Shown here piece after piece: positions 15,252-23,558 of a stretch of DNA of 25,551 bases; within the stretch, counting starts at the first letter, position 1; each line of letters opens with the position of its first letter. A model generated the notes under the pieces. It was not told the origin of the DNA. It saw only the letters and a list, made by a program, of their open reading frames with translations, and ran no database searches. The position numbers were made by a program, and so were the translations under genes. The stretch is from Candidatus Scatousia excrementipullorum (GTDB taxonomy: Bacteria > Cyanobacteriota > Vampirovibrionia > Gastranaerophilales > Gastranaerophilaceae): NCBI GenBank assembly GCA_017694215.1, contig JADIND010000077.1, positions 1 through 25,551 on the forward strand, in the 5' to 3' direction.

Positions 15252-15284
15252 AGAGTGAAACATTTTATGTTTCACTCTCTTTTA
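15252..15284 (+). terminator. Rho-independent terminator after gpmI
   Basis: An 11-base perfect stem (AGAGTGAAACA, 15252-15262, with TGTTTCACTCT, 15268-15278), loop TTTTA, is followed by CTTTTA. It starts 8 bases after the gpmI stop and ends about 15 bases before the helicase ATG. The short T run may allow some readthrough. Confidence 0.8.
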
Positions 15285-15298
15285 TAAAAAGGATAAAA

Positions 15299-18268
15299 AT
15301 GACGGAAGAAAAAAAGTTAGATATAGATTTCACATTAAAGAAAAATAATATTGATGAACTGTTTTTTAACCTTTCAGAAAATCCGGAAGGTTTTAAAAAT
15401 AAGGATTTCAGATATACATTGAGTTTGATTTATCAAACAGTGGAAGATGAATTTAAAGATGTGTTTTTGAGTCCGCATTCTCCGGCAAGAAATACAAATT
15501 TTTATCTTGTTAACGAAAATGATAAACTGTCATTTTTTGTCACTCCTACAAATAATTTTGAATATTACCTTAAATCAAAAGGCTCGCTTTTCCGATTCAG
15601 ACCGCAGGTTCTGGAAAATGAAGTCGGATATTCAATGAGTCTTGATCTGGTGATGGATTATTTTGGCGGCTTCGGTGATGTTGTTGATATGGAATCTCTT
15701 ACTCCGACTTTCGTTTATATGAATACTCTTGCTCATTTTGTAATGAAGCTGATTGAGAAATTGTACTTTATTCCGACAATAAAAACAAAAGGTACAATGT
15801 TCAGAATTGTTTATGAGCCGGTCATTCCTAATCAGCAGGTAGCAAGAATTATAAATCAGTTTGAGGAAAATATTCCGGAAAAACTCTTTATTAAAGGTGA
15901 AGTTCCAAAGAATTTCGTTAAAGACTTTATTCATCATTATATGAACTATGTAATTTATAAGTTTCTCGGGATTAAGGCTTATAAATTTAAGGATGTAAAA
16001 TCAGGCACATATATGATTAAAGATTTGGAACAGCGTTCCGTCATGAGAGGTGTTGATATTGCGGAGAATATTTCGCAATGGTTTGACGAACTCTATCTCG
16101 GTAAGTATGATGTTATTCCGTTCTTTAAAATTGATAAAGTTGAAGATGAACTTTTCCGCTTGAAAGTGCATATTAAAAACAGAAAAACTGATGAAAGTGT
16201 TTTGATAGACGAACTTTATCATAAAGATAAAATATTTGATGCTAATTCTTCTGATATTGCAAAAATTGTTGAGAAACAGCTTAATTATGCTATCAAGTAT
16301 ATGCCGGAACTTGAAGATTTGTTTGAAGATGAAGATAAGCTTGCTCTTGACTTGAATTTGAATGAAGTTTATAAAATTATAACCCAGACTGCTTATTATC
16401 TTCAAAAGGCTCAAATAGAAGTTATTTTGCCAAAAGAACTTGTTAATATTGTTGTTCCGAGAGCTTCTATTAATGCGAAAGTTAAAGCTTCACGTTCTCA
16501 GGATTTGTCGGACTTGTTTAATAATACCGCTTCTTCAAAGATTTCTCTTGATGATATTCTTGAATTTTCATATGAAATTGCAATCGGAAATGAAAAAATT
16601 TCACTGGAAGAATTTAATAAACTCGTAGAGTCCAATAATGGTCTGATAAAATATAAAAATAAATATGTTCTTATTGATAAAGAAGAAAGTAAAAAGATTT
16701 TTGAACAGATTGCAAAAGCTAACTTCAAATCCTTATCAAGAATGGAACTTATACATGCTTCAATGTCAGGACAGCTTGCACAGTATGATTTTGACTATGA
16801 TGATGCTTTTGCAAGAGTTATTCAGGACTTTACAAAACCGGTTGATGTTACCCCTCCGGAATCCTTAAAGGGCGAATTAAGACCGTATCAGCAGACAGGT
16901 CTTAAATGGCTGTGGACAAATGTTTCTAAAGGTTTCGGTGTTTGTATGGCTGATGATATGGGGCTTGGTAAGACCATTCAAATTATCAGTTTAATACTGA
17001 AGCTTAAAGAAGAAGGTACTTTAAAGAAACCTGTTCTTGTAATTTGTCCTACCACACTGATGGGTAACTGGATGAAAGAGTTGCAAATGTTTGCCCCTTC
17101 TCTTGATGCCGTAATTTATCACGGTGCTGAAAGACATCTGGAAGTTAATCATGATGTAATCCTTACAACATATGCAATTATGAGAATTGACGTTGAAGAA
17201 CTTAAAAAGCAAAACTGGGGTATGGTAATTGTTGATGAGGCACAGAATATTAAAAATCCTGATACCGCACAAACACTTGCAATAAAAACGCTTAAAGCTG
17301 ATGTGAAAGTCGCAATGACCGGTACTCCTGTTGAAAACAGGTTAACTGAGTTATGGAGTATTTTTGACTTTATCAATCAGGGATATCTCGGTTCGCTTCG
17401 TGAGTTCCAGAAAAGTTACGCTATTCCTATTGAAAGATTTAAGGAAACGTCACGTGCTGCAAAATTGAAAATGTCAGTTTCGCCGTTCGTATTGAGACGT
17501 CTTAAAACTGATAAACATGTAATTTCTGATTTACCTGAAAAGATGGTATTGAACGGATACTGTTATCTGTCAAAATCGCAGGCTGTTCTTTACGAAAAGA
17601 CTTTGAACGAAATGATGGCGAAAATAAGCGAATTCTCCGGTATAAACAGACGCGGAAATATTTTCAAACTTATTACGGCATTGAAACAAATATGCAACCA
17701 CCCTTATCAATTCCTGAAGTCAGGTGAAATGAGCAGAGAACTTTCCGGTAAAATGGATAAATGTATTTCAACCGTTCAAAGTATTCTGGATAACGGAGAA
17801 AAAACTCTTATCTTTACTCAATATAAAGAAATGGGAGATATTCTTTGTAAAGTTATAGCGGAAGAATGTAATACAGAACCTCTGTTCTTCCACGGTTCAC
17901 TGACCGTTCCGCAGCGAGAGGATTTGATAAACAGATTCCAGAATGAAGATGACGCTAAAATTATGATATTGTCATTGAAAGCAGGCGGTACCGGCTTGAA
18001 CCTCACAAAAGCAACTAACGTAATTCATTACGACTTATGGTGGAATCCTGCGGTTGAAGATCAGGCAACAGACAGAACTTATCGTATAGGTCAGGACAAA
18101 AACGTTATGGTTCACCGTATGATTACTCTCGGAACTTTTGAAGAAAAAATTGATGAGATGTTAAAATCTAAAAAAGAACTTGCAGATCTTGCGGTTTACG
18201 AAGGCGAAAAGATTATTACGGAACTCTCCGACGAGGAAATTTACGAAATCTTTACATTATCAGCATAA
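15299..18268 (+). CDS. SNF2-family DNA translocase/helicase
   Basis: The last ~460 of 989 residues form a complete SNF2 motor. LRPYQQTGLKWL opens it, with Walker A DDMGLGKT (552-559), the DEAQ box (646-649), MTGTPVEN, and the second RecA lobe with LSLKAGGTGLNLTKA and the final motif DRTYRIGQ. The N-terminal ~520 residues are helical and charged and resemble the SNF2-helicase-associated region (DUF3670-type) of bacterial and cyanobacterial homologues. No nuclease, SWIM zinc finger or other fused catalytic domain is visible. Such proteins move along double-stranded DNA to remodel bound proteins; the bacterial target is generally unknown. AAGG precedes the ATG. No clear promoter lies after the gpmI terminator. 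Confidence 0.92.
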   Translation: MTEEKKLDIDFTLKKNNIDELFFNLSENPEGFKNKDFRYTLSLIYQTVEDEFKDVFLSPHSPARNTNFYLVNENDKLSFFVTPTNNFEYYLKSKGSLFRFRPQVLENEVGYSMSLDLVMDYFGGFGDVVDMESLTPTFVYMNTLAHFVMKLIEKLYFIPTIKTKGTMFRIVYEPVIPNQQVARIINQFEENIPEKLFIKGEVPKNFVKDFIHHYMNYVIYKFLGIKAYKFKDVKSGTYMIKDLEQRSVMRGVDIAENISQWFDELYLGKYDVIPFFKIDKVEDELFRLKVHIKNRKTDESVLIDELYHKDKIFDANSSDIAKIVEKQLNYAIKYMPELEDLFEDEDKLALDLNLNEVYKIITQTAYYLQKAQIEVILPKELVNIVVPRASINAKVKASRSQDLSDLFNNTASSKISLDDILEFSYEIAIGNEKISLEEFNKLVESNNGLIKYKNKYVLIDKEESKKIFEQIAKANFKSLSRMELIHASMSGQLAQYDFDYDDAFARVIQDFTKPVDVTPPESLKGELRPYQQTGLKWLWTNVSKGFGVCMADDMGLGKTIQIISLILKLKEEGTLKKPVLVICPTTLMGNWMKELQMFAPSLDAVIYHGAERHLEVNHDVILTTYAIMRIDVEELKKQNWGMVIVDEAQNIKNPDTAQTLAIKTLKADVKVAMTGTPVENRLTELWSIFDFINQGYLGSLREFQKSYAIPIERFKETSRAAKLKMSVSPFVLRRLKTDKHVISDLPEKMVLNGYCYLSKSQAVLYEKTLNEMMAKISEFSGINRRGNIFKLITALKQICNHPYQFLKSGEMSRELSGKMDKCISTVQSILDNGEKTLIFTQYKEMGDILCKVIAEECNTEPLFFHGSLTVPQREDLINRFQNEDDAKIMILSLKAGGTGLNLTKATNVIHYDLWWNPAVEDQATDRTYRIGQDKNVMVHRMITLGTFEEKIDEMLKSKKELADLAVYEGEKIITELSDEEIYEIFTLSA

Positions 18269-18301
18269 CAGGCAAGTTTGTTTTGAAATTTAAAGCAGGG
18301 C

Positions 18302-18330
18302 TTGAATTTTAAAATTTTTCAGTTTATACT
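18302..18330 (+). promoter_or_regulatory. Promoter for rpsU
   Basis: TTGAAT (18302-18307), a 17-base spacer and TATACT (18325-18330) form a good promoter. A 7-base inverted repeat TTTCAGT/ACTGAAA (18317-18323 and 18328-18334) with a 4-base gap overlaps the -10 and could be an operator. Confidence 0.6.
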
Positions 18331-18381
18331 GAAATTGGTCGCACGTACTACAAGTAACTATGAAAGGTGGTGAAAATATAA

Positions 18382-18555
18382 ATGGCAGAAGTTAAAGTCG
18401 GTGAAAATGAAAGCATTGAAAGTGCTTTAAGACGTTTCAAAAAGAAAATACAAAAAGCCGGTATCCTTTCAGAAGTAAAAAAACGTGAAAGATATGAAAA
18501 ACCGAGCGTAAAAAGAAAACGTAAATCTGAAGCTGCTCGTAAAAGAAAAGTTTAA
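18382..18555 (+). CDS. rpsU: 30S ribosomal protein S21
   Basis: The 57-codon frame gives the S21 pattern: MAEVKVGENESIESALRRFK, then KIQKAGILSEVKKRERYEKP and a very basic tail ending RKRKV. S21 is a small rRNA-binding protein of the 30S platform needed for initiation in bacteria that have it. AAGGTGG lies 11 bases before the ATG. It has its own promoter and a terminator close behind, so it is transcribed alone. The length is normal for short S21 forms. Confidence 0.95.
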   Translation: MAEVKVGENESIESALRRFKKKIQKAGILSEVKKRERYEKPSVKRKRKSEAARKRKV

Positions 18556-18582
18556 GATTTATTTAAAACTCAATATAAATCA

Positions 18583-18614
18583 AAAATCCTCTGGAAAACT
18601 TCAGGGGATTTTTG
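18583..18614 (+). terminator. Rho-independent terminator after rpsU
   Basis: AAAATCCTCTG (18583-18593) pairs with CAGGGGATTTT (18602-18612) with one wobble pair and an 8-base loop, ending in a T run. Confidence 0.85.
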
Positions 18615-18642
18615 TTAAATTTATTTTCTACTCGTAGTATTA

Positions 18643-18671
18643 TTGCTAAATTACGTTATATATGATATACT
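18643..18671 (+). promoter_or_regulatory. Promoter for the nfeD-SPFH operon
   Basis: TTGCTA (18643-18648), a 17-base spacer and TATACT (18666-18671), preceded by TGA as an extended -10, form one of the clearest promoters in the window. AGGAG follows at 18691-18695. Confidence 0.65.
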
Positions 18672-18702
18672 TTAATTTGTATTAGAGACAGGAGTTATTG
18701 TT

Positions 18703-19131
18703 ATGGTTCATTGGCAAATATTTTTGATTGCAGGGGTTGTTTCTCTTATTTTAGAGATGATTGTGCCTTCGATGTTCTTTTTGAATTTTGCAATTTCAGG
18801 AGTTTTAACAGCAATTATTTCACTCTGGGTTACTGATATAACTGTTCTGGTTATTGATTTTGCCGTAATTGCACTGTTATCAATTATTCTTTTAAGACCT
18901 TTCTTATTGAAAACTTTGAAAAGTTCAAAAGAAAAAGAAACAGGGGTTAAATCCGAATATATCGATCAAATTGCAAAAGTCGTCCAGCCTGTTAATAAGT
19001 TTGCAGGTGTCATTACAGTTTATGATGAACGCTGGGAAGCCAGAGTTGAAAATGATGACGAAATTCCGGAAGGAACAGAGGTTCGTATTATTAAAAATGA
19101 CAGTTTAATTATGTATGTAGAAAGGGTTTAA
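18703..19131 (+). CDS. NfeD-family membrane protein
   Basis: The 142-aa protein has three close membrane helices in the first ~67 residues (WQIFLIAGVVSLILEMIVP opens them). A soluble beta domain follows at about 85-142 (GVITVYDERWEARV, then IPEGTEVRII), the OB-like NfeD domain. It is the short NfeD form without the ClpP-class protease domain. Such proteins are encoded with SPFH/stomatin proteins and are thought to help organise membrane microdomains. The SPFH gene starts 3 bases after its stop, confirming the pair. AGGAG lies 7 bases before the ATG. Confidence 0.88.
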   Translation: MVHWQIFLIAGVVSLILEMIVPSMFFLNFAISGVLTAIISLWVTDITVLVIDFAVIALLSIILLRPFLLKTLKSSKEKETGVKSEYIDQIAKVVQPVNKFAGVITVYDERWEARVENDDEIPEGTEVRIIKNDSLIMYVERV

Positions 19132-19134
19132 AAT

Positions 19135-20112
19135 ATGCCGATACTTTTGATTATTATTATTGTTGCGATTATTGTTTATGTTGCAAAAGGTATTTTAATT
19201 GTTCAGCAGGCGGAAGTTATGATTATTGAACGCCTCGGTAAGTACGAAAAAACTCTTGAATCGGGATTGAATTTTATATTCCCTATTCTTGAAGCTCCAA
19301 GAGGAATTGCAAGAAAAATTTCTCAAAGAGGTTATGACGGTCAGGTGTATTCTTATACAAAGGAAACTAAAAGAATTGATTTAAGAGAAACGGTTTTTGA
19401 TTTCCCGCGTCAGAATGTTATTACAAAAGATAATGTTACTATCACAATCAACGCTCTTTTGTATTTCCAGATTATAGATGCTAAAAAGGCTGTTTATGCT
19501 ATTGCAAACTTGCCTGAAGCTATTGAAAAATTAACACAAACTACATTAAGAAACCTTGTAGGCCAGCTTGATTTGGATGAAACTCTAGTTTCAAGAGATA
19601 AAATTAATCAGGAGCTGCGTGCAATTCTTGATGAAGCTACAAACAAATGGGGCGTAAAAGTTAACCGTGTTGAACTTCAGGATATTATTCCTCCTGCTGA
19701 TATTCAAAGCTCAATGGAAAAACAAATGAAGGCTGAAAGAGACAGACGTGCAGCCATTCTTGAAGCTGAAGGTTTGAAAAAATCAGCTATCCTTAAAGCA
19801 GAGGGGCAGAAAGAAGCTGCTATTAATCAGGCAGAAGGTGAAAAGCAGGCTGCAATTCTTCGTGCTGAAGGTGTTGCACAGGCCAGAGTTATTGAAGCTG
19901 ATGCAGAAAAAGAAGCTATCCACAGAATTATTGATGCTCTCGCAGATAAAGGTCAGCCTGATAAATATCTGATTGCAATGAAATATCTTGAAACTTTATC
20001 GGATATTACTGCCGGTGAAAATAATAAAGTTGTTTACATGCCGTATGAAGCTACCGGAATTCTTTCTTCCGTTGACGGGATTAAACAGATGTTTGACAAA
20101 ACCGTTAAATAG
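19135..20112 (+). CDS. SPFH/band-7 (stomatin/prohibitin-like) membrane protein
   Basis: The 325-aa protein begins with one hydrophobic helix (LLIIIIVAIIVYVAKGILIV, 4-23) and continues into the SPFH domain (QQAEVMIIERLGKYEKTLES, then GLNFIFPIL). From about 190 to 260 it has an Ala/Glu-rich coiled coil with repeated AEG units (LEAEGLKK, LKAEGQKE, NQAEGEKQ, LRAEGVAQ), typical for oligomerisation into membrane-bound cages. It resembles QmcA and stomatin-like proteins paired with NfeD. The ribosome site (AAAGGG) lies inside the end of nfeD, so translation is probably coupled. The role is membrane domain organisation, inferred from the family. Confidence 0.92.
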   Translation: MPILLIIIIVAIIVYVAKGILIVQQAEVMIIERLGKYEKTLESGLNFIFPILEAPRGIARKISQRGYDGQVYSYTKETKRIDLRETVFDFPRQNVITKDNVTITINALLYFQIIDAKKAVYAIANLPEAIEKLTQTTLRNLVGQLDLDETLVSRDKINQELRAILDEATNKWGVKVNRVELQDIIPPADIQSSMEKQMKAERDRRAAILEAEGLKKSAILKAEGQKEAAINQAEGEKQAAILRAEGVAQARVIEADAEKEAIHRIIDALADKGQPDKYLIAMKYLETLSDITAGENNKVVYMPYEATGILSSVDGIKQMFDKTVK

Positions 20113-20131
20113 AATTTTGGATTTATACATG

Positions 20132-20166
20132 AGAAACACTCTTTTTAAGGGTGTTTCTTTTTTTAT
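20132..20166 (+). terminator. Rho-independent terminator after the SPFH gene
   Basis: AGAAACACTCTT (20132-20143) pairs with AAGGGTGTTTCT (20147-20158) with one wobble pair and loop TTT, followed by a long T run. Confidence 0.88.
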
Positions 20167-20167
20167 T

Positions 20168-20199
20168 TAGAATTTTCAAATAAAAAATAGAAAATTCTA
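20168..20199. promoter_or_regulatory. Inverted repeat upstream of aspS
   Basis: TAGAATTTTC (20168-20177) and GAAAATTCTA (20190-20199) are perfect 10-base inverted copies separated by 12 A/T-rich bases. The repeat sits between the SPFH terminator and the aspS -10 region and could be an operator. AT-richness makes chance pairing somewhat likely. Confidence 0.4.
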
Positions 20200-20217
20200 A
20201 CGTTTTTTTTATGTTTT

Positions 20218-20226
20218 TGGTAAAAT
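20218..20226 (+). promoter_or_regulatory. Extended -10 element for aspS
   Basis: TGGTAAAAT fits TGn-TAAAAT, about 34 bases before the aspS ATG. The -35 region is a T run without a clear hexamer. Confidence 0.4.
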
Positions 20227-20259
20227 AATCTTAGACATTTACTAGAAAAGGAAGAAGAA

Positions 20260-22038
20260 ATGATAAAAACTAGAATGAAATCGCATAATTGCGGAGAGCT
20301 TAATCTGAACAACCTTGGTGAAGAAGTCGTTTTGTCCGGTTGGGCTTCTACAATCCGTGATTTGGGCGGAATTTTGTTTGTGGAATTGAGAGACAGAAGC
20401 GGATTTTTTCAGATTGTTGCAAACCCGCAGATTAATCCACAGGTTCACAAAGTTCTTGAAAAAGTCAGAACAGAATATGTTATTACGGTAAAAGGTAAAG
20501 TTTCAAAAAGACCGGAAGAAACTTACAACGAAAAATATCCTACAGGTCAGGTTGAAATGTATCCTGAAAGTATTGAAATCCTTTCGGAAGCTAAAACTCT
20601 GCCTTTTGTCCTTGATGATGAAAATGTGTCTGAAGATGTACGTTTGAAGTACAGATATCTTGATATCAGACGTGATGCAATGAAAGATAAACTCGTTTTG
20701 CGTCATAAAATTGTGCAGGCTGCAAGAAATTATATGAATAATTTAGATTTTCTTGAAGTTGAAACTCCTATTTTGATTAAAACAACGCCTGAGGGTGCAA
20801 GAGATTATCTGGTTCCGTCACGTGTTCAGGAAGGTAAATTCTATGCATTGCCGCAGTCTCCTCAGATTTTTAAACAATTATTGATGGTTGGCGGTATTGA
20901 AAGATATTACCAGATTGCAAAATGTTTCAGAGATGAAGACCTTCGTGCAGACAGACAGCCTGAATTTACTCAAATTGATATTGAAATGTCATTTGTTGAA
21001 CAGCAGGATGTAATAAGAGTTGTTGAAGGTTTGATTGTTGATACATTTAAAGCTGCAGGAGTTGAGGTTAAACCTCCGTTTATTCAAATGCCTTGGCAGG
21101 AAGCTATGGATAGATTCGGTTCTGATAAACCTGATACACGTTTCGGTTTAGAATTGTTTGATATCGGTGATATTATCTTAGAATCAAACTTTGAAATCGT
21201 TAAAAATACACTGCTCAACGGCGGTATTGTAAGAGGTATCAGAATCCCGGGCGGAGCTAAATATTCAAGAAAAGATATAGATGATATTACAAAACTTGCG
21301 GTATCTTTTGGTGCAAAGGCTCTTGCTAACATTATCTACAATGAAGACGGCACTGCTAAATCGCCGGTATTGAAATTCGTAACCGAAGAACAGGCAAAAG
21401 CTATTCAGGAAAGAGCTGGTGCTGAAGCCGGTGACATTATATTCTTTGTTGCTGATAAACCAAAACTTGTTTATGATATCATGGGCAGATTAAGATTACA
21501 TTTCGGCAAATCATTAAACCTGATTGATGAAAGTAAACACAATCTTTTATGGGTTGTTGATTTCCCAATGTTTGAATGGTCAGATGAAGAAAACAGATAT
21601 ATGGCAATGCACCACCCGTTCACTTCCCCTTGTATGGAAGATTTGGACAAGCTTAAATCAGGTGATTTGGGTAACGTTAAGTCAATCGCATATGATATTG
21701 TTTATAACGGAACCGAACTCGGCGGCGGGTCTGTCAGAATTCATTCATCCGAAGTTCAGTCTGCAATATTTAAGGCTCTCGGTTTAACCGAAGATGAAGC
21801 TAAAGAAAAATTCGGGTTTATGGTTAATGCACTTCAATACGGAACTCCTCCTCATGCAGGGCTTGCAATCGGTCTGGACAGACTTGTTGCATTGCTTGCA
21901 AGAACTGATTCAATCCGTGATGTTATTGCTTTCCCGAAAAACTCGGGTGCAAAAGACCTTATGAGTGATGCTCCGGGTGAAGCCTCGCTGCAGCAGTTGA
22001 GAGAACTTCACTTGAAAAGTACAGTAACTCATAAATAG
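20260..22038 (+). CDS. aspS: Aspartyl-tRNA synthetase
   Basis: AspRS charges tRNA(Asp) with aspartate using ATP. The 592-aa protein is the bacterial form: N-terminal OB anticodon domain (LSGWASTIRDLGG, 25-37), a class II core with motif 2 FRDEDLRADRQPEFTQID and motif 3 GLAIGLDRLVALL, and the bacterial insertion (GAD) domain between them, around 290-420. The residue in DLGG is Leu rather than the His of many non-discriminating enzymes. This is only a weak hint that it does not also charge tRNA(Asn). AAAGGAAG precedes the ATG. It has its own promoter signal and terminator and is transcribed alone. Confidence 0.96.
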   Translation: MIKTRMKSHNCGELNLNNLGEEVVLSGWASTIRDLGGILFVELRDRSGFFQIVANPQINPQVHKVLEKVRTEYVITVKGKVSKRPEETYNEKYPTGQVEMYPESIEILSEAKTLPFVLDDENVSEDVRLKYRYLDIRRDAMKDKLVLRHKIVQAARNYMNNLDFLEVETPILIKTTPEGARDYLVPSRVQEGKFYALPQSPQIFKQLLMVGGIERYYQIAKCFRDEDLRADRQPEFTQIDIEMSFVEQQDVIRVVEGLIVDTFKAAGVEVKPPFIQMPWQEAMDRFGSDKPDTRFGLELFDIGDIILESNFEIVKNTLLNGGIVRGIRIPGGAKYSRKDIDDITKLAVSFGAKALANIIYNEDGTAKSPVLKFVTEEQAKAIQERAGAEAGDIIFFVADKPKLVYDIMGRLRLHFGKSLNLIDESKHNLLWVVDFPMFEWSDEENRYMAMHHPFTSPCMEDLDKLKSGDLGNVKSIAYDIVYNGTELGGGSVRIHSSEVQSAIFKALGLTEDEAKEKFGFMVNALQYGTPPHAGLAIGLDRLVALLARTDSIRDVIAFPKNSGAKDLMSDAPGEASLQQLRELHLKSTVTHK

Positions 22039-22052
22039 TTAACTAAAAATCT

Positions 22053-22084
22053 AAAAAGGTTCAGCACATACGCTGAACCTTTTT
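22053..22084. terminator. Bidirectional terminator between aspS and the Asn/Gln-rich protein gene
   Basis: AAAAAGGTTCAGC (22053-22065) and GCTGAACCTTTTT (22072-22084) pair over 13 bases around a 6-base loop. T runs occur on both strands, and the hairpin lies between two convergent genes, so it should end both transcripts. Confidence 0.9.
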
Positions 22085-22088
22085 AATT

Positions 22089-22976
22089 TTAAGATACATT
22101 TGTCGGAACATAATAACTTTTTGCAAAAAATTCATTTTTGGTGGATTCTCTTACATTGTGCAAAACTGCTCTGAAATCAACATTAGGATATTGCTCTGTA
22201 AATTTTTGTTCCACATACTGCGATATTTTTGCAGATAGAGTTTTTTCAAATTCTTTTTTTAGTGCCTTACGTTCTTTTCTTGAAGAACATAATTTTAACT
22301 CTTCTTTTAATTGAGCTTTTAGTGTGTCGTAGCATTCGTCGTACCAGGCATCTATTTGTTTTTTGTATGCTTTTGTTTCCTTTTTGATTTGGCTTTTTTC
22401 TGAACTGCTATAGTTCATGCTTTCTGAAATTTCTTTGTATTTATCGAAAGAGTTATATGAATCCTCAAAGGCATTATCTGTTTTTTCAAAATTTGCGTAG
22501 AGGTTACCCGTTTTTGCAGTTGTTTGTGAAGTGTTGTCAGTGTATGCTGTATTTGTATTTGTATTTGTTGTGCCAGAAGTGTTTTTTGCAGGAAGTGAGA
22601 TATTATTGTCTTGAGCATACTTTCTAATTGCATCATCTCCTTGTGCTACAATTTCAGGAGGAATTCCGTATTGGGCTCCTAACATCTGTTCCGGGGTTTG
22701 AGGCATTGGAATCATCTCTTGTTGTCCTGATTGCGGCATAGGGAAATTAAATAAAGATGCTCCTTGCGGCATATTTTGCAGCTGCATTTGTATAATAGGA
22801 GAAGGTGCTCCGAATATACTGTTTGGTGCTGGCTGCTGTGGATCTCCAAATTGGCTTTTCAGTTGATTTTTTGCTTCTTCTAACGAAATCCCGTTGGCTT
22901 GTGCATATCTCATTGCATCAGCTTCAGGGTTTCCGGTAAGCCCGAATTGTGCTCCGCTAATGTTGTTTGTTGACAT
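22089..22976 (-). CDS. Unknown Asn/Gln-rich protein with duplicated N-terminal motif
   Basis: The family is not recognised. The 295-aa protein contains a two-fold repeat. Residues 8-36 (GAQFGLTG, then AMRYAQANGISLEEA) and 100-130 (GAQYGIPP, then AIRKYAQDNNISLPA) share GAQ[FY]G, the YAQ-x-N core and ISL. A Pro/Gln/Met-rich linker lies between, and a Thr/Asn-rich low-complexity stretch (132-156) follows. The last ~125 residues are a highly charged helical, probably coiled-coil, domain (KETKAYKKQIDAWYDECYD). No membrane helix or Sec signal is seen. GGAG lies 6 bases before the ATG. It converges on aspS across a shared terminator and diverges from an XRE regulator. A cell-surface or structural role is possible but not shown. 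Confidence 0.8.
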   Translation of the reverse strand: MSTNNISGAQFGLTGNPEADAMRYAQANGISLEEAKNQLKSQFGDPQQPAPNSIFGAPSPIIQMQLQNMPQGASLFNFPMPQSGQQEMIPMPQTPEQMLGAQYGIPPEIVAQGDDAIRKYAQDNNISLPAKNTSGTTNTNTNTAYTDNTSQTTAKTGNLYANFEKTDNAFEDSYNSFDKYKEISESMNYSSSEKSQIKKETKAYKKQIDAWYDECYDTLKAQLKEELKLCSSRKERKALKKEFEKTLSAKISQYVEQKFTEQYPNVDFRAVLHNVRESTKNEFFAKSYYVPTNVS

Positions 22977-23096
22977 ACAAATCTCCTTTCCTTGTGTTTA
23001 TTGGCTATATTTAATATAAAAATTATTTTTGCTAAAAATTGCCAGTTTATATGAAATTAAATGTATAAAATACTATAATATAGATGTATAGTCACA

Positions 23097-23125
23097 TTAC
23101 AGCTTTACAAAAATTAATATAAAAT
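23097..23125 (+). promoter_or_regulatory. Promoter candidate for the 108-aa XRE regulator
   Basis: TTACAG (23097-23102), a 17-base spacer and TAAAAT (23120-23125) form a fair promoter. The decamer TATAAAATAC occurs at 23118-23127 over this -10 and again at 23064-23073, and may be a binding site. Another TATAAT lies at 23074-23079. Confidence 0.45.
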
Positions 23126-23168
23126 ACATTTAATCGGTTTTAATAATTTAGTATGAAGTTTTATTTCT

Positions 23169-23495
23169 ATGGGTATAAAGAAGCAACTTGGTCAAAAAAT
23201 AAGAAGAATACGTTTGAATCGTGGCTTAACTCAGGAGCAGCTTTCAGAAATGATTGATGTTTCCCAAAGAACGCTGAGCGGAATTGAAACCGGGGATAAT
23301 TTTGTTACTGCAGAAACTTTTGATAAACTGTCTAAATCATTGAATGTTTCCATTGAAGATTTCTTTTTTACGGAACATTTAAAATCTGAAGAAGAATTAT
23401 CAGATGAAATCATTAAATCTGTAAAACTTTTGAAAAATAATCATCAAAAATTGGAATTCCTCTATAGAATTGTTCAGGCTCTCAAACTGGAATAG
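23169..23495 (+). CDS. XRE-family transcriptional regulator
   Basis: The 108-aa protein has a Cro/C1-type helix-turn-helix at about 7-62: IRRIRLNRGLTQEQLSEMID, then VSQRTLSGIETGDN as the turn and recognition helix, and KLSKSLNVSIEDFF. The ~45-residue tail (EEELSDEIIKSVKLLKNNHQ) is a charged helix, likely for dimerisation. The ribosome site is weak. It diverges from the Asn/Gln-rich protein gene and lies 63 bases before ribF. Which of them it regulates cannot be told. It differs from the 73-aa regulator at 12.5 kb beyond the shared domain. Confidence 0.85.
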   Translation: MGIKKQLGQKIRRIRLNRGLTQEQLSEMIDVSQRTLSGIETGDNFVTAETFDKLSKSLNVSIEDFFFTEHLKSEEELSDEIIKSVKLLKNNHQKLEFLYRIVQALKLE

Positions 23496-23546
23496 TAAAA
23501 ATAATATTTAGTAAATTGATTATATTAATTTTACATCGTTTTGTAA

Positions 23547-23552
23547 TATAAT
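23547..23552 (+). promoter_or_regulatory. -10 box placed for a leaderless ribF transcript
   Basis: TATAAT ends six bases before the ribF ATG, the distance at which transcription normally begins, and no ribosome site precedes the ATG. There is no good -35 hexamer 16-18 bases upstream. tsaD shows the same geometry. Confidence 0.45.
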
Positions 23553-23558
23553 TAAGCT

